A stretch of DNA of 64,000 nt from Panax quinquefolius. Lineage: Eukaryota > Streptophyta > Magnoliopsida > Apiales > Araliaceae. Positions within the stretch are counted from its first letter, which is position 1. Every line of letters starts with the position of its first letter. The DNA is taken from contig CM035170.1 of assembly GCA_020205615.1 (NCBI GenBank), positions 34,782,123 through 34,846,122 of the forward strand. The letters run 5' to 3'. This document shows, in pieces, positions 58,474 to 64,000 of the stretch. The position numbers were made by a program, and so were the translations under genes. The notes below the pieces were generated by a model. The model ran no database searches. It saw only the letters and a list, made by a program, of their open reading frames with translations, and was not told the origin of the DNA.

Positions 58474-60023
58474 GTGGAGGGTATGCTGGAGTGTTGGATA
58501 CCAGAGAGACAGGTCTTCCGGTTTGGTATTCAGGAGCTGACTCCTACATTGAAGGAGTATGAGCGGTTGACGGCTTTGCCTTTGGACAGACCTTACGCTC
58601 ATATGGCTGTCGAAGATATGCACCGGCAGTTCATGACCCTCACCGGGTTACGGCGTAGAGTGGTAGAGGATGAGATTACATCTAGTCATGTACTATCCCA
58701 TCATTTCCTGATAGACAAGTTTGGCTCATTGGACAACTATACACGTCATTCTGGAGATTTCATCATACTAAAGGATCAGTGGCATTTAGCCAGATTGGAT
58801 GCATTCTTGATGTGCATAGTGGCATATGTGTGCATGCCACGATACATGAATGAGCTAGATATCAGTGTTATTATGGCAGTGAGAGCTCTCAAGGAGGGGC
58901 ATACCATCATTCTGATGATTGTGGTGGAGACGCTGAGGTCGGCCACGTTTTGCAGCACTTACCCTGCAGGGGTATTCACAGGAATTTTGGTCATGTTGTA
59001 CGTGTGGTTTATATCACACTTGGGACCGATTGGGACCTTTCGCCGACACATGTATTGCTTCACCCATGATATAGCTATGTTTTACTCCTTTCAGCCATAG
59101 GAGTGTACATACACTATGTCTTGGTCTATGTTCTTGGCGGAGATCAAAGATCCATTTGGCATTCTACCGTGCACAGGGCTTAGCTCACCCTACAGCTTTA
59201 TTACTCATGCTTCGGGCATGGACTATCTCCCTCTAACTGGTTTGAGGGGCATGACTACCTATCACCCACTGGTCGTGATATCACAGTTTGACCAGTTTCA
59301 GGACTTCCATCATTTTGAGGGGGCGCTAGGCCTGCATTTAGCTTCTCGCCATCTATCAGCAGAGGATCGATCCTGGGTGTATGCATGTTGGGATCAACAT
59401 GAGATAGTTGCATTCTCTATTAGCCATCCAGGCTGTTCGTCAGAGTATTCTGCGTGGATGGAGACAGAGACTTCATCAGCTGCGGCAGTATCCACAGTGC
59501 CGGGTAGTGATTCAAACGATGGAGAGCCCATGGAGGAAGTTGATTCTCACATCGAGGAGGAGCAGTCTACTGGGTTACCAACATCTCCTTTAGATTCTCC
59601 GAGTACTAGCACTGTTGTGATCCAGCATTTGGCACAGTACTTTGAGCACACTCTTCATCTGATGACCTTCGAGAGAGATCAGGCCAGAGCCTTGATGTTG
59701 ATTGCTATTGATGGGAGATACGCAGCTCTGTTAGAGAGAGACGAGGCCAGATCAGCCAAAGAGATGCCGTGACAGTTGAGAGGGATAGTGCCATATCTGC
59801 CCGGGACATAGTCATTACAGATAGTACCACAATGAGGTCCCTTACCACTAGCATGATTGCAGAGATGAACACATACATTGATGAGCATAAAGTCACCATG
59901 TAGATGGCTGTAGATCTGTTAGCTTGTGTGGATACCCTTGTACAGGAGACCACAACGTTACCTCCTTCTGCTAAGAGGGATGCCATGTTGGGCTTGATAG
60001 CTCGCATATACACTGATTTGTAG
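58474..60023 (+). pseudogene. DUF7745 / aminotransferase-like gene, antisense in Tat element H
   Basis: Starts in frame at 58474 (GTG; first ATG 58483) and reads to TAG 59098, then continues in the same frame from 59101 to 59772. The N-part has FRFGIQELTPTLKEYERLTA (plant DUF7745-type signature), then HFLIDKFGSLDNYTRHSGDF and DAFLMCIVAYVCMPRYMN. The second part has GLRGMTTYHPLVVISQFDQF and DQHEIVAFS, then an acidic linker and a coiled-coil tail with ERDQARA / ERDEARS / ERDSAISARD. The tail continues in another frame from about 59768 to TAG 60021, with one stop at 59900. I cannot assign a biochemical role. It shares strand and location with the PMD gene. Confidence 0.75.
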
Positions 60024-61191
60024 ATGGGCTTGTATTTTGTCATGTACAGTTTACATTATGTATATCAAACATCATTATATATATAGCAGGGAAATATATT
60101 TTTTATCACTTCCTTTTTAGGTACGTTTGTTGTTTGCTTGATATTTTCCTGTTTCTTCAAGGCTTGTGATCTTGATGTATTCTAAAATCTTCCTTGATGG
60201 ATGGACACTGAGTTGTCACTAGATAGTTCAGAATGGATCAGTGATCTGTGTGGACCCCTACCATCTTTGGTGTCTTGAGACTGGTTTCTGAATGGAAATG
60301 TGGAGAGGAGTGTGGCTTTCCTCTTTGAGATTAACCGTACCACAGATGGTCGCCAGTACTCCTATTTAGGAAGAGCCTAGTTAATTCCATCTCTTATGGA
60401 TTGGTGTTGCTCTTGAAGGTATAACCACAGCTTAGATGATTGCCGAATCTCCTATTTAGGATGAGTTCAAGTAATTCCACCCCTTTGGTCTGAAGCCGAT
60501 GAAATGTGATGGATCAAAGTTTGATCCCAGTACCAGATGACAAGTATTTGTGTTTTGGTAGGGGGTGAGACCGAACCATAAATGGCTGCCTACGTACTCC
60601 TATTGAATAGGAGATCAGGTTTGCGTGGTTCGAACCTGGTGTAAGAGGTTCAACGCTGTAAGTGGCAGAAAGGGTATAGGAATGTTTTTGATGTTTTTGT
60701 TTTTGTAAGGAGAAGAGTGTAAGAAATGTTTTTGTTGCTTTTTGTTTTATTGCGACCGAGCCATATAAAATGGTTGCCTACGTACTCCTATTGAAGAGGA
60801 GATCAGGTCGACGTAGTTCGCCCCTCAGGACGATTCGCAGTCGAAGAGAAGTATGAATCCCATGTGCATTCTATACTGCGGGGAGAAGAAAGTTTGATCC
60901 CATGATTGGGATAAACTGTAGGTGTGAAAAAGTTTGATCCAGTCTTCAGGAAAAACTGCAAGTGTAGAAAAGTTTAATCCCATCTTTAGGATAAACTGCA
61001 GGTGTGAAAGGTTCAATCCCTGTGGGGATAACCAAAATTGTATGAATGTAGCGAAACCAGGCTGCTGGCTTGAAGAGTATGTTTCCCTGAGGGGAAAGTG
61101 TGGCGAAGAGTTATATGTGATGAAGGGTTAAAGAACCAGAATGACTGGTGGTCTGATGATCCAACACCAGGATGTTTTCTTGATGGTAACT
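60024..61191. repeat. Spacer of H between antisense genes and pol
   Basis: No gene seen. The phrase GCCTACGTACTCCTATTGAA ... GGAGATCAGGT ... CGTAGTTCG occurs twice (60590-60630 and 60775-60820), with weaker relatives at 60360 and 60450. At 60885-61030 about four units of roughly 40 bp (AAAGTTTGATCCC...GGATAAACTGCAGGTGTGAAA) stand in tandem. Confidence 0.75.
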
Positions 61192-61374
61192 TCAGACATA
61201 GTACCGTTTCATGGTGTCCGAGTTGATGAGTTGGGGAAATTTATCGCCGTCCATTTCCTGCAATCTGAGAGCATCTCCTGTCAATACCTCCTTGACAATA
61301 AACGGGCCTTCCCAGTTAGGGGCGAATTTTCCCTTGGACTGATCTTGGTTGTTAAGGATCTTCTTTAAAACCAA
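61192..61374 (-). pseudogene. pol: Element H integrase C-terminus
   Basis: Minus-strand frame VLKKILNN, KGKFAPNWEGPFIVKEVLTG, DALRLQEMDG, LINSDTMKRYYV then stop. It matches the usual end of Tat/Athila-type integrase (no chromodomain), unlike A, C and F. It is separated from the core by stops at 61507 and about 61378. Confidence 0.85.
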
Positions 61375-61506
61375 GTCATGTTACTTAAACTGCCATAGCC
61401 AGACTTTTCTGTTGTAGGATCTGGCGATCCTTTGTTGATATAACTGACCATGGAAGATAGTCGCGGTTCGCCTTTCGTCTATTAGAGACAATTGGTGATA
61501 CTTGTC

Positions 61507-62181
61507 TTATACCCATTGGTCTTCATCCAGCTGAGCGTCTATCAACACTCTGAGGGATTCCATTTCAACTTCTATGGGGATCACTACTTCCATCCCATAG
61601 GTTAATGCGTAGGGGGTTGCCCCAGTGGAAGTACACATTGATGTTCTACAGGCTAACAAAGTAAGAGGCAATAAGTCAGGCCATTCTTTGTGGTTGGCGG
61701 ACATCTTTTGCATGATCTTCTTGATGTTTTTGTTAGCCGCTTCAACATCACCATTCATCTTTGGGCGGTAGATAAAGGAGTTAAGGTGTTTGATGTGGAA
61801 TTTACTGCATAACTCCTCCATCATTTTGTTGTTGAGGTTCTTAGCATTGTCTGACACAATGACCTCTGGTTGTCCATATTGACAAATGACATTGTTTCTG
61901 ATGAAAGCAATGATGACTTCTTTAGTAACCCTGGGGAAGGAGGCTGCTTCTACCCACTTGGTGAAGTAGTCGATCATAGTGAATATAAGGCGATGCCCAT
62001 TATTGGCTTTGGGATTGATGGGCCCGATCACGTCCATTCCCCACATTGAAGAAGGGCGAGGTGAACTCATGTGGAGGAGCTCCCTCGGAGGCGTGGATGG
62101 CATTTCCATGAATTTGGCATTGATAACACCTCTTGACGTGATCATCACGATCGACTTTGAGGGTAAGCCAAATAATGTCAC
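61507..62181 (-). CDS. pol: Element H integrase catalytic core
   Basis: Open frame of 224 codons with WGMDVIGPINPKANNGHR (first Asp), FTMIDYFTKWVEAASF, QPEVIVSDNAKNLNNKMMEE (second Asp) and NGDVEAANKNIKKIMQK (Glu), then ACRTSMCTSTGATPYALTYG. These are Tat-lineage signatures. The first 25 or so codons are out of phase with the zinc finger text (CYQC), marking a frameshift near 62100. Confidence 0.9.
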   Translation of the reverse strand: MTLFGLPSKSIVMITSRGVINAKFMEMPSTPPRELLHMSSPRPSSMWGMDVIGPINPKANNGHRLIFTMIDYFTKWVEAASFPRVTKEVIIAFIRNNVICQYGQPEVIVSDNAKNLNNKMMEELCSKFHIKHLNSFIYRPKMNGDVEAANKNIKKIMQKMSANHKEWPDLLPLTLLACRTSMCTSTGATPYALTYGMEVVIPIEVEMESLRVLIDAQLDEDQWV

Positions 62182-62960
62182 ATTACGAGGATCTTTTTAA
62201 CAAGTAGGGGGCCACTCATGTGTGGGCCACATACTCCACCATGGACCTCATCCATGAGCCTCTGAGCTTTGTCCTGGTCCAGACATCTGAGCTGACCTAG
62301 TCCTTTAATTATTTTGTAGAGTGCATCTCCGCTCAGGTAGAATTTCATAGCAAGTCGATGGATTCGCCTTTTCTTAGTCGGGCTCGCCTCATTGGGTATA
62401 GATCCATCTCGTAGGTACTCCTTGATATGCTGATACCAAGGATGCTGGATGGGAGGTAGCTCATTCGATACTTCTCCAACATAGTTCCCATAGGCTGGTG
62501 CCTTGTGCAAGGCAAATGTGACGCTTGGCATGTGTTCCTTGTCAGGCATGTGAATCAAGGGGGCCAAAGTTGCTAACACGTCTGCAAAGTCATTCCTATT
62601 ATGAGGAATGTGTAAAAAGGAGATTTCTTTAAACTCCAAAGCCATCTGTAAAACTTTCCGATGGTAAGGCAGCAAATGTAGCTCTTTGGTTTGATAGATT
62701 CTCGTGGATTGTCTGATTACCAACTATGAATCCCCAAAGACAGTTAACCGCCTGATGCCCATTGAACGGGCAAGTTTTAGCCCCATGAGACAGCCTTCAT
62801 ACCCAGCTGTGTTGTTGGTGCTGACAAACTATAATTTGACGTCGACGAGATCTCGCTCCCCATCTGGATACTAGAATCTCCGGCTCTAGAACCTTCCATA
62901 TTAACAGCTCCATCGAAATACATTTTCCATGTATGGTATGTATCATGCTGATGGTGTTGC
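62178..62960 (-). pseudogene. pol: Element H second RNase H and integrase zinc finger
   Basis: After the ordinary RNase H comes a second RNase H-like domain. It opens with WKMYFDGAVNMEGSRAG (near 62930-62880), goes on in another frame with NNTAGYEGCLMGLKLARSMG and ends with LHIPHNRNDFADVLATLA-type text (62570-62630; FLHIPHNRNDFAD is readable). An extra RNase H of this kind is typical of the Tat lineage. A frameshift near 62865 and stops near 62826 and 62724 kill it. The open frame 62723-62178 continues into the integrase finger (EVHGGVCGPHMSG). Confidence 0.82.
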
Positions 62961-63403
62961 TGAACTGTCATTACCCCTTCATCTGGGAAGTAGGTTTCCA
63001 AGGGTTTGAAGTCCACTGAAGGTGCGGTGACTAGTTGATCCGTAATTCCTTGACTGTTGATGGACTTTTGCATCACGTAGATGATATCAAATTGTTGTAG
63101 GATCAACTGCCATCTAGACAGCCTACAGTTTAACATGGGTTTATTGAACACGCATTTGAGAGGATCCACGCGGGATATGAAATGGGTTGTGTGACCATGG
63201 AGGTAATGCTGTAACCTCATGGAAGCCCATGCTAAAGCATAACAAGTCTTCTCAATCAGAGTGTACTTGTGTTCACTGCTGCTGAATCTTTTGCTGAGGT
63301 AGTAGATAGCTTGTTCTTGGCCTCTATCGTCTTTCTGTCCCAGCATACAACCCATGGCATTGTCACTTATGGACAGGGGAACATCATCCCTGGGTGGTAC
63401 CAA
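62777..63403 (-). CDS. pol: Element H RNase H (first) and start of second RNase H
   Basis: Open frame of 208 codons. It has LSISDNAMGCMLGQKD (catalytic Asp), QAIYYLSKRFSSSEHKYTLI, KTCYALAWASMRLQHYLHGH and LSRWQLILQQFDIIYVMQK, then the linker FKPLETYFPDEG and the opening of the second RNase H. It is in frame with RT upstream, broken only by one stop at 63449-63451. Confidence 0.9.
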   Translation of the reverse strand: MVPPRDDVPLSISDNAMGCMLGQKDDRGQEQAIYYLSKRFSSSEHKYTLIEKTCYALAWASMRLQHYLHGHTTHFISRVDPLKCVFNKPMLNCRLSRWQLILQQFDIIYVMQKSINSQGITDQLVTAPSVDFKPLETYFPDEGVMTVQQHHQHDTYHTWKMYFDGAVNMEGSRAGDSSIQMGSEISSTSNYSLSAPTTQLGMKAVSWG

Positions 63404-63448
63404 AATAGGAGCTTTGACTGACTGCTCTTTGATTATAAGGAAGGCTTT

Positions 63449-64000
63449 CTAGCATTCGTCGTTCCATTTCATGGAAGAATTCTTCCTTAACAACTTGAAG
63501 ATAGGCTCATAGGTTGCTGTGAGTTGAGAAACAAACCTGCTAATGAAATTGATTCTTCCCAAAAATCCCCGTATTTTCTTCTCTGTCTGAGGAATGGGTA
63601 TTTCCGTGATGGCCTGGATTTTGGTGGGATCCAACTCAATCCCTTTGTAGCTGACTAGGAATCCTAACAACTTGCCTGATTTAACGCAAAAGGCGCACTT
63701 GGCAAGATTCAACTTCAAGTTGTACTTACGCAACCTGTTGAAGAGCTTTCTGAGATGGTCTAAGTGGTCTTCTTCCCTTTGGGACTTGATAATGATGTCA
63801 TCCACATAGATCTCTATCTCTTTGTGCATTAAGTCATGGAAAAGAGCCATCATAGCTCGTTGATAAGTAGTTCCGGCATTGATGAGGTCAAAGGACAATC
63901 GTCTATAACAAAAGGTTCCCCAAGGCGTGATGAAAGCAGTTTTCTCACGATCTTCCTCAGCAACCATAATCTGGTGGTATCCAACAAAGCAATCTGCAGA
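63449..64000 (-). CDS. pol: Element H reverse transcriptase, partial at window edge
   Basis: Minus-strand frame open from the right edge (codons for GYHQI at 63968-63982) to a stop at 63449. It has KTAFITPWGTFCYRRLSFDL, the catalytic YVDD in EIYVDDIIIKSQREEDHL, LNLAKCAFCVKSGKLLGFLV, KIQAITEIPIPQTEKKIRGF and LGRINFISRFVSQLTATYEP. YVDD and IPxPxTxKEIR-like text mark the Tat/Athila side of Ty3/gypsy. The upstream RT, protease and gag are outside the window. Confidence 0.9.
   Translation of the reverse strand, partial: SADCFVGYHQIMVAEEDREKTAFITPWGTFCYRRLSFDLINAGTTYQRAMMALFHDLMHKEIEIYVDDIIIKSQREEDHLDHLRKLFNRLRKYNLKLNLAKCAFCVKSGKLLGFLVSYKGIELDPTKIQAITEIPIPQTEKKIRGFLGRINFISRFVSQLTATYEPIFKLLRKNSSMKWNDEC

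Larger units (their letters stand above)
38443..64000 (-). mobile_element. Element H: Tat-lineage Ty3/gypsy with antisense genes, partial
   Basis: Minus-strand element running off the right edge. Visible: RT, RNase H, a second RNase H region and integrase (64000-61192); a spacer with tandem repeats; two plus-strand genes (56042-60023); a polypurine tract (54024-54039); and the 3' LTR (54023 leftwards, split by element F, ending about 38443). RT and integrase text and the second RNase H point to the Tat/Ogre branch, not to the chromoviruses around it. It sits in the AT-rich part of C's 5' LTR. The 5' LTR, gag and protease are outside the window. Confidence 0.8.

Noticed and set aside
59705..60043. 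112-codon minus-strand ORF
   Set aside because: Shadow of the coiled-coil tail of the plus-strand DUF7745-like gene.
61141..61368. 75-codon plus-strand ORF
   Set aside because: Shadow of the integrase C-terminus of element H.

Overview
The window is nuclear DNA of a higher plant, probably a eudicot. It is built almost entirely of LTR retrotransposons nested inside one another, and I see no ordinary host gene. The plant assignment rests on Ty3/gypsy chromoviruses with a C-terminal chromodomain (Tekay/Del type), a Tat-lineage Ty3/gypsy element with two RNase H regions, primer sites matching initiator-Met tRNA, plant-type telomere-like TTTAGGG tracts, and a plant mobile domain (PMD) gene. The species cannot be named from this sequence.

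Layout. (1) 1-18822: element B, minus strand, a noncoding retrotransposon with LTRs of about 4.06 kb and only about 1.84 kb of interior. Its left LTR is split by element A (1404-12736, plus strand, Tekay-like, TSD ATATT, all pol domains present but frameshifted). (2) 18823-20917: pieces of B-family LTRs in both orientations. (3) 20918 to about 38297: element C, minus strand, Tekay-like, broken pol. Its gag is split by element E (27267-35414, plus strand, TSD TAGGT, pol-less). (4) 38443-64000 and beyond: element H, minus strand, Tat lineage. Its 3' LTR lies in the AT-repeat of C's 5' LTR and is itself split by element F (40138-53802, minus strand, Tekay-like, TSD GATCA/GATCG). F's 5' LTR is split by solo LTR G (48559-52489, TSD AAGCT). 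The insertion order on the right side is therefore B-family LTR < C < H < F < G.

The most unusual part is 55300-60023. Between the pol region and the 3' LTR of Tat element H, on the opposite strand, lie two decayed genes. The first encodes a plant mobile domain and still shows two short introns with matching reading frames. The second resembles the plant DUF7745 / aminotransferase-like family and has a coiled-coil tail. Extra ORFs, often antisense, are known for Tat elements; a two-gene, intron-containing antisense cassette is worth following up.

All the elements look inactive now: every pol has stops or frameshifts, and B, E and G could move only with proteins supplied elsewhere. Shared LTR features (a TATA box, leader tandem repeats, and a conserved GGGC...GCTCAC motif about 300-340 bp before the LTR 3' end) tie A, B, C, E, F and G together as related families.
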